From Clostridia bacterium (GTDB taxonomy: Bacteria; Bacillota_A; Clostridia; Christensenellales; Aristaeellaceae): DNA of 19,439 bases. Position 1 is the first letter of the stretch. Every line of letters starts with the position of its first letter. The position numbers and the translations under genes are program-made. Of this stretch, positions 5,504-12,066 are shown one piece after another. Under the pieces are notes generated by a model, which saw only the letters and a list, made by a program, of their open reading frames with translations, did no database searches and was not told the origin of the DNA. The DNA lies in the NCBI GenBank assembly GCA_017399225.1, contig JAFQEB010000005.1, forward strand, positions 1-19,439, read 5' to 3'.

Positions 5504-7405
5504 ATGGCGCCGCTTATTTCAAAATGGCACCGGGAGCTGGAGCTGTTCAGCGCCGTCAAGCCCCTGATCATCCTGGAGGGCAATGTACTGGATCACTACC
5601 GCTATCCCGTGGCCGGTTCGCTGGCGGAGGACACCCTTGCGCCGCTGCCGGAATATCTGAACGGCTTTCTTACCGATAACGGATACAGCCAGGTGGCGTT
5701 CTACTCCAATCTCGTAGGCTTCATGAATCCCTACGATCCCGGGATGCTCTCCGCCTTCGCCCATCAAAACGGCTGCACGGTCAAGAGCGGGGCCATCCCT
5801 GCTGAATTCAAGGGCAACACCCAGGAGACCGCGCCCAATATCATCCGCCGCGCCATGGCCCAGGGCAACGCTGCCACCGCCATCGTGCTGGAGCTGGCCA
5901 GCCACTATATCATCACCCCCGAACGGATGGATCAGCATGACGTGAACAGCTTCAATCTGCTGATGCAGTCCGCCATGTCCGCAGCTACCGTGCGCACCCC
6001 CATGGGCCGCCGGCAAAACCTGCTGATCCTGCTGGTCAACAAGCTCAACGATCTGCCCGCATGGTTTTACCTGAACAATCCCCTGTGCAAGACCATCAAG
6101 CTGGAGGCCCCCGACCGCGAAGAGCGCAAGCGCCTCATCAGCGGCAATGCCTGGCCCACCTTCTTTGACAGCACGGTCTACCGCACGGATATGCCCTGGT
6201 ATAAAGAGCATCCCGAAGAGCTCAGCCGCCTGCGGGAGAAGTTCGTGGGCCTGACCGAGGGCCTCACCTTCACTGAGCTGGACGCGATGCGCCGCCTGTC
6301 CAAGCAGGAGTGCACGCCCATCCGCGACCTGTGCGCCGTCGTCGACCTGTACAAGTACGGCATCAAGGAGAACCCGTGGGCCAACCTGTCTCTGGACAGC
6401 CTGCGTACGGCCAAAGCGGATTTCCAGAAGCGCATCAAGGGCCAGGATCCCGCGCTGGAACGTACGCTGGACGTGGTCAAGCGCGCCGTGACGGGCATGA
6501 ACGGCCTGAGCTCCTCCTCCACCTCCAAGCCCAAGGGCGTGCTGTTCTATGCAGGCCCCACCGGCACCGGCAAAACGGAGACCGCCAAGGCCCTGGCCGA
6601 GAAGCTCTTCGGCGACGAGAGTGCCTGCATCCGCTTCGATATGTCCGAATACGGGCAGAGTCACTCTGACCAGAAGCTGCTGGGCGCACCTCCCGGCTAT
6701 GTGGGCTATGAGGCCGGCGGCCAGTTGACCAACGCCATCAAGAAGAATCCCTTTGCGGTAGTGCTGTTCGACGAGATCGAAAAGGCTCACTCGTCCATCC
6801 TGGACAAGTTCCTGCAGATCCTCGAAGACGGCCGCCTCACCGACGGCCAGGGCAACACGGTTTACTTCTCCGAGACGATCATCATCTTCACCAGCAACCT
6901 GGGTATGTACGTCAAGGACGACTTTGGCAAGCGCTACCAGAACGTGACCATGGACATGGATTACGCCGAGGTGGAGAAGCGCCTGCGCCAGGCCGTGGAG
7001 GATCACTTCAAGCTGGAGCTGGGCCGCCCTGAGATCCTCAACCGCATCGGCGAAAACATCGTGATCTTCGACTTCATCCGCGAGGAAGCGGGCCACGCCA
7101 TCCTCAAGGGGCAGGTGGACAAGATCATCCGCCGGATGGAGGAGCAGAAGCAGATCCGCATCACGGTGACGGAAGGGGCCTATCAGCAGCTGTCGGACGC
7201 GGCCCTCAGCGACCTTTCCAACGGCGGCCGCGGCATCGGCAATCAGGTCGAGGCGCTGCTGATCAATCCGCTCTCCCGCTGGCTGTTTGATAACGGCGTG
7301 ACAGAAAACGCCGACATGACCATCGAGGGCTTCGACGTGACCGCACGTCCGCCCTGCCTGAACTGCCACTTGGGCAGCACCAAGGAGGAAAACGCCCATG
7401 AGTAA
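5504..7405 (+). CDS. AAA+ ATPase, ClpB/ClpA D2-like, with degenerate N-terminal half
   Basis: This 633-residue cytosolic ATPase has a C-terminal half closely patterned on the D2 ring of ClpA/ClpB: Walker A GPTGTGKT (351-358), pore loop GAPPGYVGYE (394-403), Walker B VVLFDEIEKAH (419-429), sensor 1 TSN (463-465), the arginine-finger region GRPEILNRI (507-515), and sensor-2 region GGRGIGNQVE (574-583) in a ClpB-type small domain. The first 300 residues lack Walker A but contain a strand TAIVLELASHYI (125-136) and LLILLVNKLNDLP (173-185) that resemble Walker B and sensor-1 strands of a dead AAA module. There is no ClpB N-domain, no middle coiled coil and no ClpP-docking IGF loop that I can see. 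It is thus probably a dedicated remodelling ATPase rather than a general chaperone. AGGAGG (5488-5493) serves the ATG at 5504; the last codons overlap the next gene by 8 bases, and a partner role for that protein is inferred. Confidence 0.88.
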   Translation: MAPLISKWHRELELFSAVKPLIILEGNVLDHYRYPVAGSLAEDTLAPLPEYLNGFLTDNGYSQVAFYSNLVGFMNPYDPGMLSAFAHQNGCTVKSGAIPAEFKGNTQETAPNIIRRAMAQGNAATAIVLELASHYIITPERMDQHDVNSFNLLMQSAMSAATVRTPMGRRQNLLILLVNKLNDLPAWFYLNNPLCKTIKLEAPDREERKRLISGNAWPTFFDSTVYRTDMPWYKEHPEELSRLREKFVGLTEGLTFTELDAMRRLSKQECTPIRDLCAVVDLYKYGIKENPWANLSLDSLRTAKADFQKRIKGQDPALERTLDVVKRAVTGMNGLSSSSTSKPKGVLFYAGPTGTGKTETAKALAEKLFGDESACIRFDMSEYGQSHSDQKLLGAPPGYVGYEAGGQLTNAIKKNPFAVVLFDEIEKAHSSILDKFLQILEDGRLTDGQGNTVYFSETIIIFTSNLGMYVKDDFGKRYQNVTMDMDYAEVEKRLRQAVEDHFKLELGRPEILNRIGENIVIFDFIREEAGHAILKGQVDKIIRRMEEQKQIRITVTEGAYQQLSDAALSDLSNGGRGIGNQVEALLINPLSRWLFDNGVTENADMTIEGFDVTARPPCLNCHLGSTKEENAHE

Positions 7406-8066
7406 TGTGAATCGTCCCCGCCGGGGGCTGCTGGACGGGCTTTCGGATATCGTGACCGACCTGTACGGCGAAAACGCCCAGGCCAACGCCCGGCTGGCCG
7501 CAGAGCTGCAGGCGGATTCCCCCGTGCCTGCCCCTGCCGCGCCGTTCTATGCCGCCAAACCGAGTCTGCCGCCCTTCCAGGAGCTCTGGAAGACCGCAGA
7601 CGAACCCATCGACTGGACGGAGGCTCTGGCCTCCCCCACCCCCACCGACGGCCTGACCGCGCCGGAGAAGTGGACGCTGTATCACCAGCAGGCCGCCGCC
7701 GTCCTGCGCGGAGAGACCGACGCCTATCTGACGATCCTGAAGGCCGCCAACCCCATGGCGGACCTGATGCCCTATGTCGCCGCGCTGGACGTATCCACCC
7801 AGAGCGCCGATCATCTGCGGGCAGCCTTTGCCGTCCGCCCCGACCTGATGGAGGGCGACGCCCGCCGCTACCTCAGCGGCATGGCCCTGCGCATCGCCCG
7901 GGATCTCTTCGCCGTGCTGCCCGTGACCCAGGTGACCGTGGAGGCCCGCCAGGAGGACGCGAATCTTCTGACCGTGGGCTTTGAACGCCGGGAGCTGAAC
8001 AAGGTGCGCTTCACCTTTATTGACCCGGTGGAATTTGTGGAAGCGTGCGGAGGCAAATTCGCATGA
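7398..8066 (+). CDS. Unknown protein co-encoded with the AAA+ ATPase
   Basis: This 222-residue soluble protein starts at an ATG overlapping the end of the ATPase gene by 8 bases, with AAGGAGG about 10 bases upstream. Residues 1-80 are Ala/Pro-rich and probably flexible. Residues 85-180 are helical, with LTAPEKWTLYHQQAAAVLRG and a repeated alanine-rich pattern. The last 55 residues form an apparent compact module: helix YLSGMALRIARDLFAVLP, then two strands VTQVTVEAR and LLTVGFERRE, then FIDPVEFVEAC. I do not recognise a family and give no function. Translational coupling to the ATPase suggests an adaptor, substrate or regulatory subunit. Its stop codon overlaps the start of the DUF3795 gene (ATGA). 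Confidence 0.8.
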   Translation: MSNVNRPRRGLLDGLSDIVTDLYGENAQANARLAAELQADSPVPAPAAPFYAAKPSLPPFQELWKTADEPIDWTEALASPTPTDGLTAPEKWTLYHQQAAAVLRGETDAYLTILKAANPMADLMPYVAALDVSTQSADHLRAAFAVRPDLMEGDARRYLSGMALRIARDLFAVLPVTQVTVEARQEDANLLTVGFERRELNKVRFTFIDPVEFVEACGGKFA

Positions 8067-8437
8067 GAAGAGAGCTCGGCATCGCACGCTGCGGCCTGGC
8101 CTGCTGCCTGTGTTCCGAAAATGTCAGCTGCCGCGGCTGCAACTCCGGCGACTGTCCGGATGTGGACTGGTGCGAGAACCGGAAATGCTCCATCGCCAAA
8201 GGGCTGTCCCACTGCCATCAGTGCACAGACCTCTGCCGCAAGGGGCTGCTGGGGAAAATCAAGCCCTACGGCTTCACCCTCTTCATCCGGCGCTACGGCC
8301 TCGACACGCTGCTGGACTGTCTGGAGCGAAACGAGCGCCAGGGAATCGTCTATCACCGGGAGGGCATCATCGGCGATTATGACGATTTTGACGACGCAGA
8401 AGAGCTGATCAGCTTCATTCTGACGGGACAACGCTGA
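8063..8437 (+). CDS. DUF3795 family cysteine-rich protein
   Basis: This 124-residue protein begins with ARCGLACCLCSENVSCRGCN, then continues with paired cysteines (GDCPDVDWCENRKCSIAKG, then SHCHQCTDLC). This is the hallmark of DUF3795 proteins, presumed to bind metal (zinc or an iron-sulfur centre) through these cysteines; no biochemical function is established that I know of. The C-terminal third is acidic (DYDDFDDAEELISF). I chose the ATG at 8063 because CGGAGG (8048-8053) lies 9 bases upstream and the codon overlaps the previous stop as ATGA. An in-frame GTG at 8045 would add six residues but lacks a well-placed site. It lies 19 bases before the toroid protein gene. Confidence 0.88.
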   Translation: MRRELGIARCGLACCLCSENVSCRGCNSGDCPDVDWCENRKCSIAKGLSHCHQCTDLCRKGLLGKIKPYGFTLFIRRYGLDTLLDCLERNERQGIVYHREGIIGDYDDFDDAEELISFILTGQR

Positions 8438-8456
8438 CCGATACAGAGAGGTAACC

Positions 8457-9302
8457 ATGATGGATCACCGCACCGGCAAATGGGCCGCCGCCATCCTGGC
8501 TGAGCAGAAACCCGACGGTACCTGGCCCGGAACCTTCCACGGCCTCGCGGCGCCCGGCAAAGCGCTCCTGACCACCGAGCAGGCGCTGCGCCGGCTCCAT
8601 GCGCTGGGCTTCACCCGGGAGGATGCCCCCATCCGCCGCTGCCTGGACACGATGGCCGCCAGCCTGCGGGGCGAACAGAAGATCGACACCTACTGGGAAA
8701 CCGGTATCGACTGGGCGATGTTCGAGCCGCTGATGCTGGGTGCGTGGATCCGCCGCTTCGACCCGGAACAGCCTGACGCGCTGGCTTTTGCCCGCCGCTG
8801 GGCACGGGTGGCCGAAGCCGGGTTTGCCTCCGGCGGCTATGACGTTTCTGCCTGGAACACAGCTTACGAGGCTGAGTTCCGCCGGAAGGAACGCCACTCG
8901 CAGCCCCTGGGCCTGTCGCCGATGTATCACGCCATGCTCCTGCCCGGTCTTCTTTCGCCGCATACAGAGAGAGCCCTGGTACGGCATATCCTGCAGGGCG
9001 GCATGTACTATGTGCATCAGCCTTCCCTGCTTGACCCGCCTGCCGAATTTGCCTCCAGGCAGACCAGCTGCTGGCTGGCCGCGCTGGAGCTGCTGGCGGA
9101 ATACGCCTGCGCCCCGGAGGAGCTGGCCTTCGTCAGGGCGTACCTGTACCTGAATCAACTGCCGGACGGCCAGTGGGATCTGGGCGCGAAATCCAACGAC
9201 AAGGTGTACTTCCCCCTGTCGGATTCCTGGCGGACGGAGGCTCTGCGCAAAGCCGACTGCACGGAGCGCATCCAGCGGCTGCTGGTGCGCATCGGAGGAT
9301 GA
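8457..9302 (+). CDS. Alpha/alpha-toroid protein (terpene cyclase / prenyltransferase-like fold)
   Basis: This 281-residue protein contains two QW-type motifs: QKPDGTW near the N-terminus (17-23) and QLPDGQW near the C-terminus (234-240). Helical repeats between them include TTEQALRRLHALGF (39-52), PIRRCLDTMAASLRG (58-72) and SCWLAALELLAEYACAPEE (204-222). These features mark the alpha/alpha-barrel of squalene-hopene cyclases and protein prenyltransferase beta subunits. It is less than half the size of a squalene-hopene cyclase, and I see no DxDD cyclase acid motif, so enzymatic terpene cyclisation is not supported. A carbohydrate- or peptide-processing, or purely scaffolding, role is equally open. 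No signal peptide is present. A GAGAGG site precedes the tandem ATGs (8457, 8460). It is the last gene before the terminator and so belongs to the AAA+ operon by spacing, though functional linkage is inferred. Confidence 0.75.
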   Translation: MMDHRTGKWAAAILAEQKPDGTWPGTFHGLAAPGKALLTTEQALRRLHALGFTREDAPIRRCLDTMAASLRGEQKIDTYWETGIDWAMFEPLMLGAWIRRFDPEQPDALAFARRWARVAEAGFASGGYDVSAWNTAYEAEFRRKERHSQPLGLSPMYHAMLLPGLLSPHTERALVRHILQGGMYYVHQPSLLDPPAEFASRQTSCWLAALELLAEYACAPEELAFVRAYLYLNQLPDGQWDLGAKSNDKVYFPLSDSWRTEALRKADCTERIQRLLVRIGG

Positions 9303-9322
9303 TTCCCCTTTCTTGACAACAC

Positions 9323-9366
9323 AAAGCGCCGGTATGCTTCAATGCTTCATGCACGCCGGCGCTTTT
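9323..9366. terminator. Bidirectional terminator between convergent operons
   Basis: AAAGCGCCGG (9323-9332) pairs with CCGGCGCTTT (9356-9365) around a 23-base loop. On the plus strand it ends in CTTTTCATTT, on the minus strand in GCTTTGTGTTG. It lies between the stop of the toroid gene (9302) and the stop of the methyltransferase gene (9370) and can end both transcripts. Confidence 0.8.
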
Positions 9367-9369
9367 CAT

Positions 9370-10284
9370 TTACTTTTTCTTCTTGCGCACCTTCGCCACG
9401 AAGAAGCCCTCGTGCAGCGCGGTGGACTTGACGCAGATCACGCCGGGGATCGTCACCGGCAGGAGCTGCTCTGCGTTCAGCCCCAGCATGGCCGGGTCGA
9501 TCGGCACGACCTCCGCATTCATCCCCGGCAGAACGGCGCTGAGCACGTCATCGTTTTCCTCCCGGAGGATGGAGCAGGTGGAGTACACCATTTCATGCCC
9601 GGCGCTGAGCAGCGTCAGGGCCTTTTTCAGCATGGCCTTCTGCGTTTTGGCGGTCTTGGCCACCCAGTCGGGGGTCATGCGGCGCTCCTGCTCCCCTTCG
9701 GCGATGATGATCGTGCCGGAGCCGGTGCAGGGGGCGTCCAGGAGCACCTTGTCGAATTTGAACAGGTCGTTCAGCTGGCGCGCGTCGGTGCACATCACGT
9801 TCACCCGCGTCGCACCCTGGCGGTCGAGGTTGAACTGCAGGCGTTCGGCGCGGATCTTGTTCTTCTCGCAGGCGGTGATCAGCGCGCCGTTGCCGGAGAG
9901 CGCCGCCATCTGCGTGGTCTTGCCGCCGGGAGCCGCCGCCATGTCGAGGATGGACTCCCCCTTCTTCGGGGCCAGCACCAGCGCGGGCATCATCGAGGAC
10001 AGGGATTGCAGGTACATCTGCCCCGCCTCGTAGGCTGGCAGAGATTGCACCGCCTCCTCCCGGACATCCCGCAGGATGAAGGCGTCGGGATACCAATCGG
10101 TCTGCTCACAGGCGATCCCGGCGGCTGTAAGCGTCTCCCGCACCGCCTCCGGGCTGCTTTTGAGGGCATTGGCCCGCAGCGTCACCGGACGGCGGACAAA
10201 TCCCGCGACGATCTCGTCAGCGAGGGCTGCGCCGTACTGGGCGTTCAGGCGTTCGATCAGCAGTTCGGGAACGGTGGGCAGCAT
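9370..10284 (-). CDS. NOL1/NOP2/Sun-family RNA (cytosine-5) methyltransferase, RsmF/YebU-like
   Basis: This 304-residue SAM-dependent methyltransferase has the family's motifs: SAM site DMAAAPGGKTTQMA (114-127), motif IV LDAPCTGSG (182-190) with Cys186, and motif VI VYSTCS (233-238) with the catalytic Cys237. An N-terminal segment RRPVTLRANALKSS (31-44) is the usual RNA-recognition start of the RsmF/NSUN group. It lacks the NusB-like domain of RsmB and the C-terminal PUA-type extension found in longer RsmF proteins. It ends in a KVRKKKK tail. The substrate is probably 16S rRNA or tRNA, but the position cannot be predicted. AAGGAG (about 10 bases before ATG 10284) follows directly after the stop codon of the upstream mini-ORF, so translation may be coupled. 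It is the last gene of the def operon. Confidence 0.92.
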   Translation of the reverse strand: MLPTVPELLIERLNAQYGAALADEIVAGFVRRPVTLRANALKSSPEAVRETLTAAGIACEQTDWYPDAFILRDVREEAVQSLPAYEAGQMYLQSLSSMMPALVLAPKKGESILDMAAAPGGKTTQMAALSGNGALITACEKNKIRAERLQFNLDRQGATRVNVMCTDARQLNDLFKFDKVLLDAPCTGSGTIIIAEGEQERRMTPDWVAKTAKTQKAMLKKALTLLSAGHEMVYSTCSILREENDDVLSAVLPGMNAEVVPIDPAMLGLNAEQLLPVTIPGVICVKSTALHEGFFVAKVRKKKK

Positions 10285-10296
10285 ATGTACAGCTCC

Positions 10297-10365
10297 TTAA
10301 TTGCGCACAGGCTTGCGGCTCATGCGTTTTTTCTTGTCCGGCGGGGTAAACAGCGGCTTGCGCAT
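10297..10365 (-). CDS. 22-codon basic mini-ORF between rpe and the methyltransferase gene
   Basis: From the ATG at 10365 the frame encodes 22 residues, beginning MRKPLFTPPDKKKR and ending RKPVRN, with ten Lys/Arg. AAAGGAGGTG, an excellent ribosome site, lies 5-6 bases upstream, far stronger than those of several long genes here. The site sits in the palindrome CCTCCAAAGGAGG, so a small hairpin could hide it. The TAA at 10299-10297 is followed at once by the AAGGAG of the methyltransferase gene, which suggests translational coupling. It may be a leader peptide or a small basic RNA- or ribosome-binding protein. No family is recognised. Confidence 0.55.
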   Translation of the reverse strand: MRKPLFTPPDKKKRMSRKPVRN

Positions 10366-10417
10366 ACGGACACCTCCTTTGGAGGAAGGGTATCCGCTAC
10401 CTGAAGGTTTTATCCCT

Positions 10418-11053
10418 TTACAGGGTGTGAATCAAGTCCATATCCGCCTTGGGATCAGCGCTGCCGAGCATGGCGGTGCCCATCACGGCCACGTCAAGGC
10501 CATGTTCTCGCAGGGTGGCGATGTTCTTCATGGACACCCCGCCGTCTGCCTCCAGCAGGCCGGTGTAGCCCATCCGGCGCAGATCATCCAGCTTGCCCAG
10601 CATGTCGGCGTTGAACTTCTGGCCGCCGAAGCCGGGCTCCACAGTCATCACCAGCACCATATCCGCCAGCGGCAGCAGATGGCGAATGCTCTCAGCCGGA
10701 GTGCCGGGCTTGACGGACAGACCCGCCTTCACCCCGCGGGCACGGATCTGCCGGAGCAGCGCCGCCACGTCGCCGGGGATCTCCGCGTGGATGGTCAGCA
10801 CGGAAGCGCCCGCGTCGCAGAAGACGTCGATGTACTTCTCCGGGTTGTCCATCATCAGGTGGACGTCCAGGGGAAGGTCGGGAAAGCGCTTGTGCAGCGC
10901 GGCAGTCAGCGCCGGGCTGAAGGACAGGTTGGGCACAAAATGGGCGTCCATAATATCCACATGGAGCCAGTCGGTACCGGCGTCCACCATGCGCTGGACG
11001 TCGCGCTCCATGTTCAGGGGATCAGCAGCCAGGATGGAAGGTGCAACCTTCAT
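10418..11053 (-). CDS. rpe: Ribulose-phosphate 3-epimerase
   Basis: This 211-residue protein is a little shorter than the 215-225 usual for Rpe, which interconverts ribulose-5-phosphate and xylulose-5-phosphate in the pentose phosphate pathway. The TIM-barrel signatures are all visible: APSILAADPLNM (4-15) with the catalytic Ser, WLHVDIMDAHFVPN (29-42) with metal-binding His and Asp, LDVHLMMDNPEKYI (61-74), VLVMTVEPGFGGQKF (133-147), and GLLEADGGVS, which ends in the second catalytic Asp region. The ATG at 11053 has GGAAGGAGAAGG directly upstream. It sits in its usual place downstream of the prpC-prkC-rsgA genes. A 104-base spacer rich in hairpins separates it from rsgA. Downstream, where Bacillota often have thiN, this genome has a mini-ORF and a methyltransferase gene. 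Confidence 0.96.
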   Translation of the reverse strand: MKVAPSILAADPLNMERDVQRMVDAGTDWLHVDIMDAHFVPNLSFSPALTAALHKRFPDLPLDVHLMMDNPEKYIDVFCDAGASVLTIHAEIPGDVAALLRQIRARGVKAGLSVKPGTPAESIRHLLPLADMVLVMTVEPGFGGQKFNADMLGKLDDLRRMGYTGLLEADGGVSMKNIATLREHGLDVAVMGTAMLGSADPKADMDLIHTL

Positions 11054-11079
11054 AGCCTTCTCCTTCCGGGACAGGGTTT

Positions 11080-11132
11080 CGCGCCTGCGGCGCGTCCAAA
11101 GGGCTTTCCGATCACCCTTTGGAAACCTTTGG
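11080..11132. repeat. Hairpin cluster between rsgA and rpe
   Basis: CGCGCC (11080-11085) pairs with GGCGCG (11089-11094) around TGC. Directly next to it TCCAAAGGG (11095-11103) pairs with CCCTTTGGA (11115-11123), and a second CCTTTGG at 11126-11132 could replace the latter, allowing two alternative stems. No T run follows on either strand. It may stabilise or process the polycistronic mRNA. Confidence 0.6.
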
Positions 11133-11157
11133 CCCCTCTCTATTTGAGCATGTAAAA

Positions 11158-12066
11158 TCAGTTATACCGCTGCTTCCAGGTTTCGCGCACGTCGCTGAGC
11201 AGCAGGCGGTAGCGCTCCACGCGGCCTGCGTCGATCTCGCCTGCATTGACGGCGGCGGTCACGGAGCAGCCGGGCTCCCGGTCGTGCATACAGGGGGTGA
11301 AGCGGCAGCAGCCCTCGTGCTCCAGGAATTCCGGATAGCACTCGCGGAGCTTATCCGGCTCCATCTTCGCGTCCAGCTCCAGGAGGGAGAAGCCCGCCGT
11401 GTCCAGCACGCGGATGTCCCCTTCAGGAGCCTTGTGGATCAGCATCTGCGCATGGCGGGTGGTGTTCTTGCCCCGCTGGATCTTCTCGGAGATCTCGCCC
11501 GTTTCCAGCTCCAGTCCCAAGAGGGCGTTGAGCAGTGTCGACTTGCCCACGCCGGACTGTCCGGTCAGGCAGCAGCAGCTCTCGCCCTGCATGATGGCAC
11601 GCAGAGCATCGAGACCGTGCTTTTCCTTCGCGCTGGCGGTCAGGACGGCGCAGTCCGCTCCGGCATACTGGCGGCGGATCTCCTCCGCCAGGGAGGCGTC
11701 CAGGTCGCATTTGTTGACCACGATGGCCGTCTTCATGCCCTGCAGGCGCGCCCGCACCAGCATACGATCCACCAGCAGCAGATCCGGCTCCGGCGAGGGG
11801 CAGATGACGATGAGCAGCAGGCTCACATTGGCCACCGGCGGGCGCAGGCATTCGCTCCTGCGGGGCAGGATCTCCTCCACCCAGCCATGCTCCTCCCCCT
11901 CGCCCGGGTTGAAGAGGATCTCGTCACCCACCAGCGGGGAAATGTGCATCCGGCGGAATTTCTTCTTGCAGCGCAGGATGTGCTCCGTGCCGCTGTCATC
12001 CGCGGCCACATAGAAGCCGCCGAAGCCGCGCACCAGCACGCCCTGCATCAAGGTTTCCTCGCTCAT
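11158..12066 (-). CDS. rsgA: Ribosome small-subunit biogenesis GTPase RsgA
   Basis: This 302-residue circularly permuted GTPase matches the family length. It has an N-terminal OB-fold (about 1-70), then G4 NKCD (118-121) before G1 GQSGVGKS (169-176) and G3 DTAG (222-225), the permuted order diagnostic of RsgA. G5 is TASAKEK (143-149). The C-terminal zinc knuckle is complete: C254, C259, H261 and C267. RsgA acts late in 30S subunit maturation at the decoding region and hydrolyses GTP to release immature-state factors such as RbfA. The start codon overlaps the stop of the kinase gene (ATGA at 12066-12063). In Bacillota RsgA (CpgA) is a reported substrate of the adjacent PASTA kinase, so the neighbourhood is functionally coherent. 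Confidence 0.97.
   Translation of the reverse strand: MSEETLMQGVLVRGFGGFYVAADDSGTEHILRCKKKFRRMHISPLVGDEILFNPGEGEEHGWVEEILPRRSECLRPPVANVSLLLIVICPSPEPDLLLVDRMLVRARLQGMKTAIVVNKCDLDASLAEEIRRQYAGADCAVLTASAKEKHGLDALRAIMQGESCCCLTGQSGVGKSTLLNALLGLELETGEISEKIQRGKNTTRHAQMLIHKAPEGDIRVLDTAGFSLLELDAKMEPDKLRECYPEFLEHEGCCRFTPCMHDREPGCSVTAAVNAGEIDAGRVERYRLLLSDVRETWKQRYN

Noticed and set aside
5497..5679. Alternative start ATG at 5497, closer to AGGAGG
   Set aside because: It is in a different frame that ends after 60 codons, and only three bases separate it from the ribosome site. The ATG at 5504 opens the ATPase frame.
5504..7405. Calling the ATPase clpB or clpA
   Set aside because: Only the second AAA ring matches. 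There is no Clp N-domain, no ClpB middle domain, no first Walker A and no visible ClpP-binding loop.
5519..7486. A 655-codon open frame on the minus strand opposite the ATPase gene
   Set aside because: The plus strand carries unmistakable AAA+ motifs. The antisense protein is a His/Gln/Val-rich artefact of GC-rich third positions and has no ribosome site.
8457..9302. Calling the toroid protein a squalene-hopene cyclase
   Set aside because: It is under half the needed length and lacks the DxDD acid motif; only the fold-level QW motifs are present.
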